The notes under the pieces are model-generated. The model saw only the letters and a list, made by a program, of their open reading frames with translations, searched no databases and was not told where the DNA came from. Shown here one piece after another: positions 17,671 through 27,702 of a DNA stretch of 64,000 nt (within the stretch, counting starts at the first letter, position 1; the number at the start of each line of letters is the position of its first letter). The position numbers and the translations under genes were made by a program. Source of the stretch: Stutzerimonas zhaodongensis (GTDB taxonomy: Bacteria > Pseudomonadota > Gammaproteobacteria > Pseudomonadales > Pseudomonadaceae); NCBI RefSeq assembly GCF_003696365.1, contig NZ_RFFM01000008.1:18938-82937 (forward strand), written 5' to 3'.

Positions 17671-18441
17671 ATGACCGATCCCCGCAAAGAGCGTGACGCA
17701 GAGCCCACCACTCACTTCGGCTACAAGAACGTGCCGGAGAGCGAGAAAGCGCAAAAAGTGGCCGAAGTATTCCACTCTGTAGCCGCCAAGTACGACCTGA
17801 TGAACGACCTGATGTCCGGCGGCGTGCATCGCCTCTGGAAGCGCTTCACCATTGAGCTGTCCGGTGTACGCCACGGCAACCGTGTACTCGATATTGCCGG
17901 CGGCACGGGTGATCTGGCGCGCCAGTTCTCGCGCATCGTCGGCCCCACCGGCGAAGTGGTCCTTGCCGACATCAACGCCTCGATGCTCAAGGTCGGACGC
18001 GACCGCCTGCTGGACAAGGGGGTGGCTGGGAACGTTAAGTTCGTCCAGGCTGACGCCGAAAAGCTGCCCTTCCCCGATAACCACTTCGATGTGGTGACCA
18101 TCGCCTTCGGCTTGCGCAACGTGACGCACAAGGAAGACGCCATCGCCTCCATGCTGCGGGTACTCAAACCCGGCGGCCGGCTGCTGGTGCTGGAATTTTC
18201 CAAACCCACGAACCAGCTGTTCTCCAAGGCTTACGATGCCTATTCGTTCAGCCTGCTGCCGATGATGGGCAAGCTGATCACCAACGACTCGGAAAGCTAT
18301 CGCTACCTCGCCGAATCGATCCGCATGCACCCGGACCAGGAGACGCTCAAAGGCATGATGGCTGATGCCGGCTTCGAGCGAGTCACCTACCACAACATGA
18401 CCGGCGGCATCGTCGCCTTGCACCGCGGCATCAAACCCTGA
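17671..18441 (+). CDS. ubiE: Ubiquinone/menaquinone biosynthesis C-methyltransferase UbiE
   Basis: It C-methylates the benzoquinone (and demethylmenaquinone) ring using S-adenosylmethionine. It has 256 residues from the ATG at 17671; an in-frame upstream ATG at 17641 would add ten poorly conserved residues. Markers are [21 protein letters not shown] at the N-terminus, [18 protein letters not shown], the SAM motif [12 protein letters not shown] near 70, and [12 protein letters not shown] and [17 protein letters not shown]. It is the first gene of a tight ubiE-ubiJ-ubiB operon. Confidence 0.97.
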   Translation: MTDPRKERDAEPTTHFGYKNVPESEKAQKVAEVFHSVAAKYDLMNDLMSGGVHRLWKRFTIELSGVRHGNRVLDIAGGTGDLARQFSRIVGPTGEVVLADINASMLKVGRDRLLDKGVAGNVKFVQADAEKLPFPDNHFDVVTIAFGLRNVTHKEDAIASMLRVLKPGGRLLVLEFSKPTNQLFSKAYDAYSFSLLPMMGKLITNDSESYRYLAESIRMHPDQETLKGMMADAGFERVTYHNMTGGIVALHRGIKP

Positions 18442-19064
18442 TGTTGCGCGCTGCCCTGCTGGCCGGCGCCGAGCGAGCGATCAATGCCGCGCTGCGCCTG
18501 GACCCCACTGCCCTGCCGCGGCTGGCCAGGCTCAACGGTCGCATCATTGAGATCGACTGCACGGCGCCGGCCTGGCGGTTGTTCGTTCTCGCAGATAGCG
18601 AAGGCCTGCGCCTTGCCCAAGACTGGGGCAGCGAACCCGATTGCCGTCTGCGCGCCCCCGCTAGCAGCCTTGTTCGTCTGGCTACCAGTGGCAACAAGAC
18701 GGCAATCCTGCACGGCCCCGACGTCGAGATAGACGGCGACAGCAGCGCCCTGATGAGCCTTGCCGAAGTACTGCAGGATCTCGATCTGGACTGGGAATAT
18801 GAAGTGTCCCGCCTGCTCGGCCCGGTCGCCACTCAACTGCTTGGGTCCGGCGTGCGTGGCCAGGCAGCATGGGTCCGTAAGAGCGCAGAGAGCCTGCGTC
18901 AGGACCTTGCCGACTACCTCAACGAAGAGTCGCGTGCGCTGGTGGGTCATGCCGAAGCCGAAACCCGGTTCGCTGAACTCGACCACATCAAGCTCGACCT
19001 CGACCGACTCGAAGCCCGCGTCGAGCGGCTCACCCACTCCCTGAAACTAGACCGATCCGAATGA
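18441..19064 (+). CDS. ubiJ: Ubiquinone biosynthesis accessory factor UbiJ (SCP2 domain)
   Basis: It is part of the soluble Ubi complex; its SCP2 lipid-binding domain is thought to present the hydrophobic quinone precursors to the enzymes. It has 207 residues. The SCP2-like domain spans about 15-120 ([37 protein letters not shown]), and a C-terminal heptad-rich helix ([27 protein letters not shown]) is probably a coiled coil. The start codon overlaps the ubiE stop, and the stop overlaps the ubiB start, so translation is coupled. Confidence 0.92.
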   Translation: MLRAALLAGAERAINAALRLDPTALPRLARLNGRIIEIDCTAPAWRLFVLADSEGLRLAQDWGSEPDCRLRAPASSLVRLATSGNKTAILHGPDVEIDGDSSALMSLAEVLQDLDLDWEYEVSRLLGPVATQLLGSGVRGQAAWVRKSAESLRQDLADYLNEESRALVGHAEAETRFAELDHIKLDLDRLEARVERLTHSLKLDRSE

Positions 19065-20671
19065 AGCTGTTCGCCGCGACTCGCCGCCTGTTTCGCATCC
19101 TGCTGGTGGTGATCCGCTACCGCCTGGACGACATCATCCTCGACCTGCCGATGCCCTGGTGGCTGCGCGCGAGCAGCTACCTGCTGCCGTGGCGCTGGCT
19201 GCCACGGCGCAACTCGGAGCTGTCCCGTGGCGCGCGGCTGCGCCTGGCACTGGAGGGGCTTGGCCCAATCTTCATCAAGTTCGGCCAGATCCTCTCGACC
19301 CGTCGTGACCTGCTACCGCTGGACATCGCCGAAGAGCTGGCGATGTTGCAGGACCGGGTGCCCCCCTTCGACTCTGCGATTGCTACGGCGCTGATCGAAC
19401 GTCAGCTTGGTGCTCCCGTGGGCGAGGTGTTCGCCCGCTTCGACAGCAAGCCGTTGGCCTCTGCCTCGGTCGCCCAGGTCCACGCTGCCAAACTGCGCAG
19501 CGGTGAAGAAGTGGTGGTCAAGGTCGTGCGACCGAACCTGCGGCCCATCATCAGTCAGGACATCGCCTGGCTGTTCCTCTTGGCCAAGACCGCCGAACGC
19601 GCCTCGAACGAAGCGCGCCGCCTGCACCTGGTGGAAGTGGTCGACGACTACGCCAAAACCATCTACGACGAGCTAGACCTTTTGCGCGAGGCAGCCAATG
19701 CCAGCCAGCTCAAGCGCAACTTCCAGGGTTCGCCGCTGCTGTACGTGCCCCAGGTCTACTGGGATCTGTGCCGCCCACAAGTGCTGGTGATGGAGCGAAT
19801 ATACGGCGTACCTGTTACGGACATGGCTCGTCTGGCCGAGCAGCGCACCGACATGAAACAGCTGGCCGAACGTGGCGTGGAGATTTTCTTCACCCAGGTC
19901 TTTCGCGACAGCTTCTTCCACGCCGACATGCACCCCGGCAACATCTTCGTCAGCACCCACCAGCCCTGGAACCCCCAGTACATTGCTGTTGATTTCGGCA
20001 TCGTTGGCAGCCTCACGCCGGAAGATCAGGATTATCTCGCACGAAACCTGATGGCTTTTTTCAGGCGCGACTACCGCAAGGTGGCACAGCTGCACATCGA
20101 CTCGGGCTGGGTGCCGGCCGAAACCAAAGTCAACGAGTTCGAGGCAGCGATCCGCACAGTCTGTGAGCCTATCTTCGAAAAACCGCTGAAGAACATCTCC
20201 TTCGGCCAGTTGCTGGTGCGCCTGTTCCAGGTTGCCCGACGTTTCAATATGGAGGTCCAGCCGCAGCTCGTGCTGCTGCAAAAGACCTTGCTGAACATCG
20301 AGGGGCTGGGACGCGAGCTCTATCCCGAGCTGGATCTCTGGGCCACCGGCCAACCCTACCTCGAGCGCTGGATGCGCGAGCGCATGAGCCCCAAGCAGTT
20401 GCTCAAGAATGCTCAGGCACAGGTCGAACAGCTGCCGCATCTGGCTGGCATGACCCGCGAGCTGCTCGAGCGCATGTCCAATCCCCATGCGCACAATTTG
20501 CCGCCACCCTGGCGAAATGAGCGACGGCATTGGCCGCTGCGCCTCGTGGGTGCCGTGCTGCTGGGCGGCGGCGCGACGCTGGCAGCGAGCGCCGAAAGCT
20601 ATTCGCTGGTCGTCAGCTGGCCGTCCTGGCTGATGCTGGCCGCTGGCATATACATCGTGGTGCGCCGATAG
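19061..20671 (+). CDS. ubiB: Ubiquinone biosynthesis ATPase/kinase-like protein UbiB
   Basis: A membrane-anchored member of the ADCK/UbiB atypical kinase family needed for ubiquinone synthesis; its ATPase activity is thought to help extract precursors from the membrane. It has 536 residues. The family block [23 protein letters not shown] (near 62-84) contains the KxGQ motif. The A-rich loop [21 protein letters not shown] with its Lys follows. Catalytic motifs are [13 protein letters not shown] (near 287) and VDFGIVG. Two C-terminal hydrophobic segments (about 495-535) anchor it in the membrane. Confidence 0.96.
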   Translation: MKLFAATRRLFRILLVVIRYRLDDIILDLPMPWWLRASSYLLPWRWLPRRNSELSRGARLRLALEGLGPIFIKFGQILSTRRDLLPLDIAEELAMLQDRVPPFDSAIATALIERQLGAPVGEVFARFDSKPLASASVAQVHAAKLRSGEEVVVKVVRPNLRPIISQDIAWLFLLAKTAERASNEARRLHLVEVVDDYAKTIYDELDLLREAANASQLKRNFQGSPLLYVPQVYWDLCRPQVLVMERIYGVPVTDMARLAEQRTDMKQLAERGVEIFFTQVFRDSFFHADMHPGNIFVSTHQPWNPQYIAVDFGIVGSLTPEDQDYLARNLMAFFRRDYRKVAQLHIDSGWVPAETKVNEFEAAIRTVCEPIFEKPLKNISFGQLLVRLFQVARRFNMEVQPQLVLLQKTLLNIEGLGRELYPELDLWATGQPYLERWMRERMSPKQLLKNAQAQVEQLPHLAGMTRELLERMSNPHAHNLPPPWRNERRHWPLRLVGAVLLGGGATLAASAESYSLVVSWPSWLMLAAGIYIVVRR

Positions 20672-20721
20672 CCAGCGGTCGGCGAGGCTGGCACACTTGA
20701 GGGCATTGAGCGGAGAATTCG

Positions 20722-21117
20722 ATGGACTGGCTGGACCAAATCAACTGGAACGAAGACGGCCTGGTGCCGGCTATCGCCCAGGATCATCAGACCGGACGCA
20801 TCCTGATGATGGCCTGGATGAATCGCGAAGCGCTGGCTCTGACGGCGGCAGAAAATCGCGCCATCTATTGGTCACGTTCGCGTGGCAAGCTGTGGCGCAA
20901 GGGGGAGGAATCGGGGCATGTGCAGCATCTCCATGAGCTTCGCCTCGATTGCGATGCCGACGTGGTCGTGTTGATGGTCGAGCAGATTGGCGGCATCGCC
21001 TGCCACACGGGCCGCGAGAGCTGCTTTTATCGCGTGTTCGATGATGGAGACTGGAAGACTGTCGAACCTGTCCTCAAAGACCCGCACGCCATTTACGCGG
21101 AGCACAAGCATGACTGA
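20722..21117 (+). CDS. hisI: Phosphoribosyl-AMP cyclohydrolase HisI
   Basis: The third step of histidine biosynthesis: it opens the purine ring of PR-AMP. It has 131 residues as a stand-alone enzyme, as usual in pseudomonads, rather than the HisIE fusion of enterobacteria. Conserved features are [33 protein letters not shown], and the metal-binding Cys/Asp set in [15 protein letters not shown] and [14 protein letters not shown]. The start of hisE lies inside its last codons (8-base overlap). Confidence 0.96.
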   Translation: MDWLDQINWNEDGLVPAIAQDHQTGRILMMAWMNREALALTAAENRAIYWSRSRGKLWRKGEESGHVQHLHELRLDCDADVVVLMVEQIGGIACHTGRESCFYRVFDDGDWKTVEPVLKDPHAIYAEHKHD

Positions 21118-21442
21118 CACCTTCGCCCGACTGGCTGAAGTTCTGGAAGCCCGCAAGGGCGCAGCGGCGGACAGCTCCTACGTGGCCAGCCTGTATCACA
21201 AGGGCCTGAACAAGATTCTCGAGAAGGTTGGCGAGGAGTCGGTCGAGACGATTCTGGCCGCCAAGGATGCAGCTGCCAGCGGCGACGCCAGCAACCTGAT
21301 CTATGAGACTGCCGACCTCTGGTTTCACAGCCTGGTAATGCTGGCCGCTCTGGATCAGCATCCGCAGGCGGTACTGGACGAACTGGACCGGCGATTCGGT
21401 CTATCTGGGCACGCGGAAAAAGCCGCACGCCCACAATCCTGA
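21110..21442 (+). CDS. hisE: Phosphoribosyl-ATP pyrophosphatase HisE
   Basis: The second histidine step: hydrolysis of PR-ATP to PR-AMP. It has 110 residues of the all-alpha MazG-like fold. [20 protein letters not shown] carries the metal-binding acidic residues, and [16 protein letters not shown] is the second conserved helix. The ATG at 21110 overlaps hisI by 8 bases; a longer upstream frame is only a read of hisI in another phase. hisI-hisE lead into tatABC, as in other Pseudomonas genomes. Confidence 0.95.
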   Translation: MTDTFARLAEVLEARKGAAADSSYVASLYHKGLNKILEKVGEESVETILAAKDAAASGDASNLIYETADLWFHSLVMLAALDQHPQAVLDELDRRFGLSGHAEKAARPQS

Positions 21443-21467
21443 TAAAACAACTACGGAGTACTGCAGC

Positions 21468-21698
21468 ATGGGTTTTGGTGGAATCAGCGTCTGGCAACTC
21501 CTGATCGTTCTGCTCATCGTTGTCATGCTTTTCGGCACCAAGCGCCTCAAGGGCCTGGGCTCCGACCTGGGCGACGCGATCAAGGGTTTCCGCAAATCCA
21601 TGGGCACCGATGAAGAAAAGCCCAGCGTGGAAGAGAAGCAGAGCCACACGATCGATGCCGAGGCCCGCAAGGTCGAAGATCCGACTAAGAAGAACTGA
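21468..21698 (+). CDS. tatA: Sec-independent protein translocase TatA
   Basis: The pore-forming subunit of the twin-arginine translocase, which exports folded proteins. It has 76 residues. The N-terminal membrane helix ([18 protein letters not shown]) is followed by the [20 protein letters not shown] hinge and amphipathic helix, then a charged tail. It is the first gene of tatA-tatB-tatC. Confidence 0.96.
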   Translation: MGFGGISVWQLLIVLLIVVMLFGTKRLKGLGSDLGDAIKGFRKSMGTDEEKPSVEEKQSHTIDAEARKVEDPTKKN

Positions 21699-21704
21699 CG
21701 CGCC

Positions 21705-22094
21705 ATGTTCGATATCGGCTTCACTGAACTGCTGCTGATCGGCCTGGTGGCGCTGTTTGTACTGGGGCCGGAGCGCTTGCCTGGTGCCGTGCGCACCGCC
21801 GGCTTGTGGATCGGCCGGGCCAAGCGCAGCTTTGCCAACATCAAGTCAGAGGTCGAGCGCGAGATTGGCGCAGACGAGATACGCCGTCAGCTGCACAACG
21901 AGCGCATTCTCGACCTCGAGCGGGAGATGAAGCAAAGCATCATGCCCAGCTCTCCGAGCGCCAGCAGCCCGTCCCCACAATCGGCCACCCCTCCGCCGGA
22001 TGCAGCCAATCTCAGCGCAACCTCGCCGGCTGAAGAAGCCAAGCCCGCCGAAACGGCTCCCGTACCACGTCCGGACAGACCCGCCGAACCATGA
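21705..22094 (+). CDS. tatB: Sec-independent protein translocase TatB
   Basis: It forms the signal-peptide receptor complex with TatC. It has 129 residues. The start [21 protein letters not shown] is distinctive, with the TatB-type Glu in the membrane helix. [21 protein letters not shown] forms the hinge and amphipathic helix. The C-terminal third is a low-complexity Ser/Pro/Ala tail ([18 protein letters not shown]), as in many TatB proteins. It overlaps tatC by 4 bases. Confidence 0.96.
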   Translation: MFDIGFTELLLIGLVALFVLGPERLPGAVRTAGLWIGRAKRSFANIKSEVEREIGADEIRRQLHNERILDLEREMKQSIMPSSPSASSPSPQSATPPPDAANLSATSPAEEAKPAETAPVPRPDRPAEP

Positions 22095-22894
22095 GCAAGA
22101 CCTCCACTGATGACCAGGAAATGCCGCTCGTTGCCCATCTGACAGAGCTGCGCAAGCGTCTGCTGCGTTGTGTGGTCGCAATCCTGCTGCTGTTTGGTGC
22201 GTTGTTCTATTTCTCCCAGCAGATCTACTCGCTGGTAGCCGCACCGCTGCGTGCCTATCTGCCCGAAGGCGCGACGATGATCGCAACCGGGGTAGCCTCG
22301 CCGTTCCTGACGCCCTTCAAACTGACCATGATGGTGGCGCTGTTCCTCTCGATGCCGGTGATCCTGCATCAGATCTGGAGCTTCATTGCGCCAGGCCTGT
22401 ACAAGCACGAGAAGCGCGTTGCGGTTCCCTTGCTGATCTCCAGCATTTTTCTGTTCTACGGCGGTATGGCCTTCGCCTATTTCGTCGTCTTTCCGATCAT
22501 GTTCGGCTTCTTTGCCAGCGTGACGCCGGAAGGCGTCGCCATGATGACCGACATCGGGCAGTACCTGGATTTCGTACTGACGCTGTTCTTTGCCTTTGGT
22601 GTGGCCTTCGAGATCCCGGTGGCGACTTTTCTGCTGATATGGGTTGGCATCGTCGATGTCGCCACGCTTCGTAAAAGCCGGCCATATGTCATCGTCGGCT
22701 GTTTCGTGGTCGGGATGGTGCTGACCCCACCGGATGTGTTCTCCCAGGCGCTGCTCGCCGTGCCGATGTGGATACTGTTCGAAGCCGGCTTGATCTGCGG
22801 CAGCATGGTCAAGAAACGCGACGAGGAATTCCGTGGCGATGCTGACGATGGTCAGACGCATACCGGCGACCAGCCGCCTGCTTCACGCCCGTGA
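22091..22894 (+). CDS. tatC: Sec-independent protein translocase TatC
   Basis: The polytopic core receptor of the Tat system, which binds the twin-arginine motif. It has 267 residues with six predicted membrane segments. Conserved sites are the N-terminal [11 protein letters not shown], the first periplasmic loop with [49 protein letters not shown], and the [11 protein letters not shown] block with its essential Glu. The start overlaps tatB (ATGA) and the stop overlaps the rsmE start. Confidence 0.97.
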   Translation: MSKTSTDDQEMPLVAHLTELRKRLLRCVVAILLLFGALFYFSQQIYSLVAAPLRAYLPEGATMIATGVASPFLTPFKLTMMVALFLSMPVILHQIWSFIAPGLYKHEKRVAVPLLISSIFLFYGGMAFAYFVVFPIMFGFFASVTPEGVAMMTDIGQYLDFVLTLFFAFGVAFEIPVATFLLIWVGIVDVATLRKSRPYVIVGCFVVGMVLTPPDVFSQALLAVPMWILFEAGLICGSMVKKRDEEFRGDADDGQTHTGDQPPASRP

Positions 22895-23598
22895 ACCTGT
22901 TGCTATTGGAAGCGGCCGACTTCGTCGCCGCCGATCGGGTGGTGGTGCGTGATCGCCGCCTGACGCACATCCAGGAGGTCCATCGTGCCGAAGCCGGCGA
23001 AAGCTTGCGGGTTGGCCTGCTCGGCGGCGGTATGGGGGTGGGACGGTTGGTACGCCTCGAGCAGGCCGAAGCGGAGCTGACGGTAGAACTGACGCAGGCG
23101 CCGCCGGCAAAATTACCGATAACCCTATTGCTCGCCCTGCCACGGCCGAAGATGCTACGTCGCGTACTCCAGACGGCTGCATCCATGGGCGTGCCGCGAC
23201 TGGTGCTGCTTAACAGCTACCGGGTGGAAAAGAGCTTCTGGCAGACACCATTTCTTGAGCCGCATGCCGTTCGCGAGCAACTGCTGCTCGGCCTGGAGCA
23301 AGCGCGGGACACGGTCTTGCCAGAGGTAATCCTTGAGAAGCGCTTCAAACCCTTCGTCGAGGACCGGCTGCCGCAGTTGGTCAAGGGTACACGCGGGCTG
23401 ATCGGGCACCCCGGCGACTACCCAGCCTGCCCTCGCGCGCTCGACGAGCCGGTGACGCTGGCGATCGGGCCGGAAGGTGGATGGATACCCTACGAAATCG
23501 AAAAACTGACAGCCGCCGGTCTGCAGCCAGTACAGCTAGGTGAGCGGATTCTGCGCGTCGAGACAGCTGTCAGCGCCTTGCTGGCACGTCTGTTCTGA
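22891..23598 (+). CDS. rsmE: 16S rRNA (uracil-1498 N3)-methyltransferase RsmE
   Basis: It methylates U1498 of 16S rRNA in the decoding centre. It has 235 residues. A small N-terminal PUA-like domain (about 1-70) is followed by the SPOUT domain with [30 protein letters not shown]. The SAM-binding knot is [15 protein letters not shown] near 190 and [17 protein letters not shown] near 215. The GTG start overlaps the end of tatC by 4 bases, so it is read with the tat genes, an order conserved in pseudomonads. Confidence 0.95.
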   Translation: MNLLLLEAADFVAADRVVVRDRRLTHIQEVHRAEAGESLRVGLLGGGMGVGRLVRLEQAEAELTVELTQAPPAKLPITLLLALPRPKMLRRVLQTAASMGVPRLVLLNSYRVEKSFWQTPFLEPHAVREQLLLGLEQARDTVLPEVILEKRFKPFVEDRLPQLVKGTRGLIGHPGDYPACPRALDEPVTLAIGPEGGWIPYEIEKLTAAGLQPVQLGERILRVETAVSALLARLF

Positions 23599-23699
23599 CC
23601 ATTGGTCGTTGAAGAATGCGAGGCAGTACCGATGAACGTATTGCACGCATTCGGTGCGTACCTGTCACAAACTGTGAACCCTAATCACAGTTGTTTGCC

Positions 23700-24119
23700 A
23701 TGCGCCCGTTGACCATAGATCTTCACCGCTTGGAATACGCCTTGGATAACCAGGATGCCAGTGAGCACTATCTGGATCTGGAGTCCGGCAATATTCGCGC
23801 AGTCTTCCCCGGCGATCCCGCACCGGGTGTCAATGAGAAGTACGACGTGCAGGACGACCGTTACCTGCACATAGAGCCGCTCGGGCTGGCTCAGTCAATC
23901 GCAATGCGGGAGGCGTTTCTCTTCACCTTGAACGACCCCAATGCGCATGCATTGCTGAGTAGCGCCCTTCAAGGTCGCAAGCCACTGAGGAACTTCGACT
24001 TCAAACTGGAGGATTTTCCGCAAGCGCGCCAGGCGTGGCTGGACTATCAAACCGTCCAGCTCCGCGATTATGCGATCACTTGGTTGCAGGAGAACGGGCT
24101 CGAAGCATCGAAGCGCTGA
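23700..24119 (+). CDS. UPF0158 family protein
   Basis: A 139-residue soluble protein of the UPF0158 family of unknown function. Typical stretches are LEYALDNQDASEHYLDLESGNI, EPLGLAQSIAMREAFLF and LLSSALQGRKPLRNFDFKLED, with a C-terminal DYAITWLQENGLE. The ATG at 23700 is taken as start; an in-frame TTG three codons upstream is possible. No clear ribosome-binding site precedes either. It converges with dtd. Confidence 0.75.
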   Translation: MRPLTIDLHRLEYALDNQDASEHYLDLESGNIRAVFPGDPAPGVNEKYDVQDDRYLHIEPLGLAQSIAMREAFLFTLNDPNAHALLSSALQGRKPLRNFDFKLEDFPQARQAWLDYQTVQLRDYAITWLQENGLEASKR

Positions 24120-24143
24120 AAGCGGTTACCTCGCCGCAGCCGT

Positions 24144-24581
24144 TCAGCTCTCGAGCAGGAAGGTCACCGGTCCATCGTTCTGAAGATGTACCTGCATGTC
24201 GGCGCCAAAGCGCCCGGAGGCGACTTGCGCATGCTGTAAGTGCGCCTGGGCGAGCATGTAGTCGTAGAGTTCTTCGCCCTGCACAGGCGGGGCCGCACTG
24301 GAAAAACTGGGCCGTAGGCCGCTGCCAGTGTCCGCGGCCAGGGTGAACTGCGAGACGAGCAACAGACCGCCGCCAATGTCAGTCAGCGAGCGGTTCATCT
24401 TGCCCTGCTCATCGCTGAATACGCGGTAGCGCAGCAGCTTGTGCAACAGCTTGTCGGCGCGGGCACGATCATCGCCACGCTCCACCCCAATCAAGACCAG
24501 CAAGCCCTGGTCGATGCCTCCGACCACCTCACCTGCAACCTCGACCCGCGCGTGACGCACGCGCTGGATCAGCGCCTTCAT
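24144..24581 (-). CDS. dtd: D-aminoacyl-tRNA deacylase Dtd
   Basis: It removes D-amino acids (and mis-charged glycine) wrongly attached to tRNA. It has 145 residues. The two family motifs that build the active site across the dimer are present: [13 protein letters not shown] near 75 (SQxT) and [11 protein letters not shown] at the C-terminus (the cross-subunit Gly-cisPro). [15 protein letters not shown] is the usual N-terminus. The start overlaps the stop of pip by one base, giving a dtd-pip operon as in other pseudomonads. Confidence 0.96.
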   Translation of the reverse strand: MKALIQRVRHARVEVAGEVVGGIDQGLLVLIGVERGDDRARADKLLHKLLRYRVFSDEQGKMNRSLTDIGGGLLLVSQFTLAADTGSGLRPSFSSAAPPVQGEELYDYMLAQAHLQHAQVASGRFGADMQVHLQNDGPVTFLLES

Positions 24582-25552
24582 CAGGCTTCCTCAGGCGGCA
24601 GGTCAAGCAGGCGGTGGGCGATATCGGCCGCCGCACGAACCAGGGCGTCGCAGATGCCATGCTCGGATGCTGAATGGCCGGCCTCGCGGATGATCTGGAG
24701 TTCGCTGTTGGGCCAGGCCTCGTGCAGTTCCCAGGCGTTCTCCAGGGGGCATATGACGTCATAGCGACCGTGGACGATGATGCCCGGCAGGTGCGCGATC
24801 TTGTGCATGTCTCGCAATAGTTGATCCGGTTCGAGAAATGCGCCATTGACGAAGTAATGGCATTCGATACGAGCCATGGCCAGCGCACGATGGGTATCTG
24901 AGAACCGATCGACCACCTGGGTGTTCGGCCGCAACGTAGCCGTACGCCCCTCCCAGCAGGACCACGCCTTCGCCGCATGCATCTGCGCAATCTGATCGGT
25001 GCCGGTCAGGCGCCGGTAGAAAGCCTGCATGAGATCGCCGCGCTCCTCAGGGGGAATGGGCGCCAGGAAATCCTGCCAGTAATCGGGGAACAGGCGACTT
25101 GCACCTTCCTGATAGAACCAGGAGAACTCCTTGGGCCGGCAGAGGAAGATGCCGCGCAGGATCAGCGCATGCACATGTTCGGGATAAGCCTGAGCGTACG
25201 CCAGTGACAATGTCGAACCCCATGAGCCTCCGAACAGCACCCACTTATCGACGCCCAGATGCTCGCGGATGTGCTCCATGTCGGAGATCAAATGCGCGGT
25301 GGTGTTATTTTCAAGGCTGGCGTGAGGCGTTGAGCGGCCGCAGCCGCGCTGATCGAAGGTGATGATGCGATACAGGTTCGGATCGAAGAAGCGCCGGCTC
25401 AACGCATCGCAACCGCCACCCGGGCCGCCATGCACGAACACCACGGGCAGGCCCTCCGGTGAACCACTCTCGTCGACGTAAAGCACATGCGGCGCTTCCA
25501 CCGCCAGCTCATGCCGCGCGTAGGGTTTGATCTCCGGATACAAGGTCTGCAT
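24581..25552 (-). CDS. pip: Prolyl aminopeptidase
   Basis: An alpha/beta-hydrolase of family S33 that removes N-terminal proline from peptides in the cytoplasm. It has 323 residues. The oxyanion motif is [21 protein letters not shown] near 38-58, the nucleophile elbow is [18 protein letters not shown] near 110, the acid is in [10 protein letters not shown] near 268, and the catalytic His is in [10 protein letters not shown] near 298. The lid region is intact. It is transcribed ahead of dtd. Confidence 0.95.
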   Translation of the reverse strand: MQTLYPEIKPYARHELAVEAPHVLYVDESGSPEGLPVVFVHGGPGGGCDALSRRFFDPNLYRIITFDQRGCGRSTPHASLENNTTAHLISDMEHIREHLGVDKWVLFGGSWGSTLSLAYAQAYPEHVHALILRGIFLCRPKEFSWFYQEGASRLFPDYWQDFLAPIPPEERGDLMQAFYRRLTGTDQIAQMHAAKAWSCWEGRTATLRPNTQVVDRFSDTHRALAMARIECHYFVNGAFLEPDQLLRDMHKIAHLPGIIVHGRYDVICPLENAWELHEAWPNSELQIIREAGHSASEHGICDALVRAAADIAHRLLDLPPEEA

Positions 25553-25632
25553 GGCACACTCCGTGGTCGGTGCGCGGGCTTGAAGTCCCGCCTGACGTTT
25601 CCGGCATCATAACGAGGTTCGAGAGGTTCGGC

Positions 25633-26064
25633 ATGTCCGTATGGAAATTAGCAGCCGCAGCTGCGGCGCTATCACTGTTACTCGTCGGTTGCGGCCGGGA
25701 AGATTCCCAGGCAGCGCTCGATGCCGCTGCGAAATCATTGCAGGAAAGCATCGAAGACAAAGACAACCGCGCGTTGATGGCGCTGATTCATCCAGAGTTC
25801 AGCGCTAACGAGGGACTGGATAAGGACTGGGTAAAGCGCACGGCCACCTTGATGTTTCTGCGCCATCGCAACGTGCGAGTGGTCGCACTCAACAACCGCA
25901 GCTGGATCGACCCAACCTATCCGGATAAAGGCTACAGCGAAGCCCAAGTGGCATTGACCGGGGCGGAGGGGTTGCTGCCGCAGCGCGTCGGGCATTACAA
26001 CGTGAAACTCGAATGGTGGCGTACGGAGGGCGACTGGCAGCTGGCGCGCATGAACTGGGACTAG
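25633..26064 (+). CDS. Hypothetical lipoprotein
   Basis: A 143-residue protein with a lipoprotein signal (AAAAALSLLLVGCGRE; lipidated Cys near 20). The mature domain begins with a predicted helix (AALDAAAKSLQESIEDKDN) and continues with a nuclear-transport-factor-2-like pattern (ALMALIHPEFSANEGLDKDW, VKLEWWRTEGDWQLARMNWD), which often marks small-ligand or scaffolding domains. The start at 25633 is fixed by the signal peptide. It is divergent from pip. Function unknown. Confidence 0.7.
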   Translation: MSVWKLAAAAAALSLLLVGCGREDSQAALDAAAKSLQESIEDKDNRALMALIHPEFSANEGLDKDWVKRTATLMFLRHRNVRVVALNNRSWIDPTYPDKGYSEAQVALTGAEGLLPQRVGHYNVKLEWWRTEGDWQLARMNWD

Positions 26065-26195
26065 TTCGCTCAGTATTCGAGCCATAGCAACCACTGCTCA
26101 AGTTGCCTGCCATTTACTCCCAGACATGCTTTTGGACGAGCGCGGCCAGCTAGTGGACCCCATACACCTCGAATGGCAGCTGGAGAAACTCAGGA

Positions 26196-26735
26196 CTATT
26201 CGCCGCGCCAGATCAGCTCACTCACATCGTATCCGCGCGCTCGGGCTTGCTTGAGCAGCGTGTCGCGTGTCGCGGCGTCGATTTCTTTTTCTCTGGACAA
26301 CAGCCAGAGATAGTCACGATCCGGGCTACCCACCAGCGCAACCTCGTAGCCTTCATCGAGATAGAGAATCCAGTAATGCCCTTTGGTCAGGCCGGGGAAC
26401 AGCTTGCTGAACCAGTTATCGAAGCGCACCCAGAGCTTGTCGGTCTCGCCGGGCTGTTGCAGCACCGCTTCGCCGGTTGCCTGCTGCCACTCACCGTCGC
26501 GGGTTTCACAGCGATTGGTCACCGCGACGCTGTTGTCAGCCTGCAGGCGGTACTCAGCTTGCGAGCGCAGGCAGTTGCGCTGAAAGAACATGGGTAGCCG
26601 GGCGATTTCATACCAGGTGCCCTGATAACGATTCAGGTCCACTTGGCCTACGGTCTCAGGACCCTCGGCATCAGCACCGGAGCGGGCGCATCCCACGATC
26701 AACAACGTGCAGCACAGCGCAATGAATAAACGCAT
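26196..26735 (-). CDS. blc: Outer-membrane lipoprotein lipocalin (Blc-like)
   Basis: A bacterial lipocalin, a lipid-binding barrel anchored in the outer membrane and often induced in stationary phase or envelope stress. It has 179 residues. The lipobox is LLIVGC near residue 16. The lipocalin signature is LNRYQGTWYEIARLPMFFQ near 35, followed by the strands YRLQADNSVAVTNRCE, HYWILYLDEGYEVALVGSPD and LWLLSREKEI. It lies 9 bases after another small lipoprotein gene on the same strand, a probable two-gene unit. Confidence 0.92.
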   Translation of the reverse strand: MRLFIALCCTLLIVGCARSGADAEGPETVGQVDLNRYQGTWYEIARLPMFFQRNCLRSQAEYRLQADNSVAVTNRCETRDGEWQQATGEAVLQQPGETDKLWVRFDNWFSKLFPGLTKGHYWILYLDEGYEVALVGSPDRDYLWLLSREKEIDAATRDTLLKQARARGYDVSELIWRGE

Positions 26736-26744
26736 GGAAGCTCC

Positions 26745-26999
26745 TTACTTGAGGCCCTGGCCAGAAAACATCATCACCTTGTCGCCGGCAAACTGAACGC
26801 TGATGAAACGGTTCTTCTGTCCCCAGGTGCAACTCGACATTCCCAAAGCACCTGCACATTCGCCTGGCTTGCCGAGTAACTTCTCGACTTCTGCGCGGGA
26901 CATTCCGGCCTGGAGCTTGGCGAAATTTTCCTGGGTCACCGGGCTGCACGCTGCCAACAGAACGACAGCGGCGATCAGCGATAAATGGCGCAAAGACAT
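26745..26999 (-). CDS. Small BamE/SmpA-like lipoprotein
   Basis: An 84-residue lipoprotein. The signal ends at the lipobox LLAAC with Cys near 18. The mature part begins TQENFAKLQAGMSRAEVEKLLGKPGEC, the helix-turn pattern of the BamE/SmpA/OmlA superfamily, and then runs GMSSCTWGQKNRFISVQFAGDKV. Two Cys in the mature part could pair. It is upstream of the lipocalin gene on the same strand. It is too short to be BamE itself and its role is unknown. Confidence 0.75.
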   Translation of the reverse strand: MSLRHLSLIAAVVLLAACSPVTQENFAKLQAGMSRAEVEKLLGKPGECAGALGMSSCTWGQKNRFISVQFAGDKVMMFSGQGLK

Positions 27000-27095
27000 G
27001 ACAGGTTCCTTTAGTGATTGGCAGCTGGCCGTGCTTGGCTGCGCCTCGGGTATGTGATTAGGAAGCGAGTCGCCTGGGAAGGTTCCTCGGCTGCG

Positions 27096-27698
27096 CTAAA
27101 AGCGGGAGCCCGGCTGGGCGAGGAAGGCCTGCTCAGCCTCACTGGAAGACCGCCCCAACACTTCGTTGCGATGCGGGAAGCGACCAAAACGGGCTATGAC
27201 CTGCCGGTGGCGCTCTGCAAAATCGAGGAAATCCGCGAACACCTTCTGCTCGCCGGCATCGGCAATGCTGTGCAGCGATTCGAATTGCTGCACGGCCTGA
27301 TCCTGCACACTGAGATTTTCCGAGTGTTCGAGAACGAGATAGATGAAGACGCGCTGAATCGGCGCCAGGAGAACATCGCCCCCATGAGCCATCCCGTCGC
27401 GAACGAGCTGAAACGCATGTTCATCGCCCGCGAATGCTTTAGGGGTACCGCGATAGATCATGCGCGGCAGCTGATCCAGCAGAAGCACCAACGCTAGCCA
27501 GCCTTGAGGTGATTCGGCCCAATCGTCCAGCTGGCCTGCCAGTGCTTTTCCGACCAATTCACCGAAGCGCTCTCGGGCTTCGGCATCCTGTTCCGGGGTG
27601 TAGCCAAACCAGAGCCGGCTTTTCTCGTTGGAGGTTTCGACGGCCGTCGCGCCCTCACCGAACCACCAGTTCAGTAGATCCCGCGAGGGCGAGGACAA
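27096..27698 (-). CDS. DUF924 family protein
   Basis: An all-alpha protein of the DUF924 (YchN/TPR-like) family of unknown function, about 200 residues. Family landmarks are RDLLNWWFGEG, SRLWFGYTPEQDAEARERFGEL, LALVLLLDQLPRMIYRGTPKAFAGD, and RFGRFPHRNEVLGRSSSEAEQAFL. The start is uncertain. A TTG at 27698, 5 bases past the fbp stop, gives the usual ten residues before WWFG; a GTG at 27728 inside fbp is the alternative. Spacing suggests co-transcription with fbp. Confidence 0.8.
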   Translation of the reverse strand: MSSPSRDLLNWWFGEGATAVETSNEKSRLWFGYTPEQDAEARERFGELVGKALAGQLDDWAESPQGWLALVLLLDQLPRMIYRGTPKAFAGDEHAFQLVRDGMAHGGDVLLAPIQRVFIYLVLEHSENLSVQDQAVQQFESLHSIADAGEQKVFADFLDFAERHRQVIARFGRFPHRNEVLGRSSSEAEQAFLAQPGSRF

Positions 27699-27702
27699 AC
27701 CC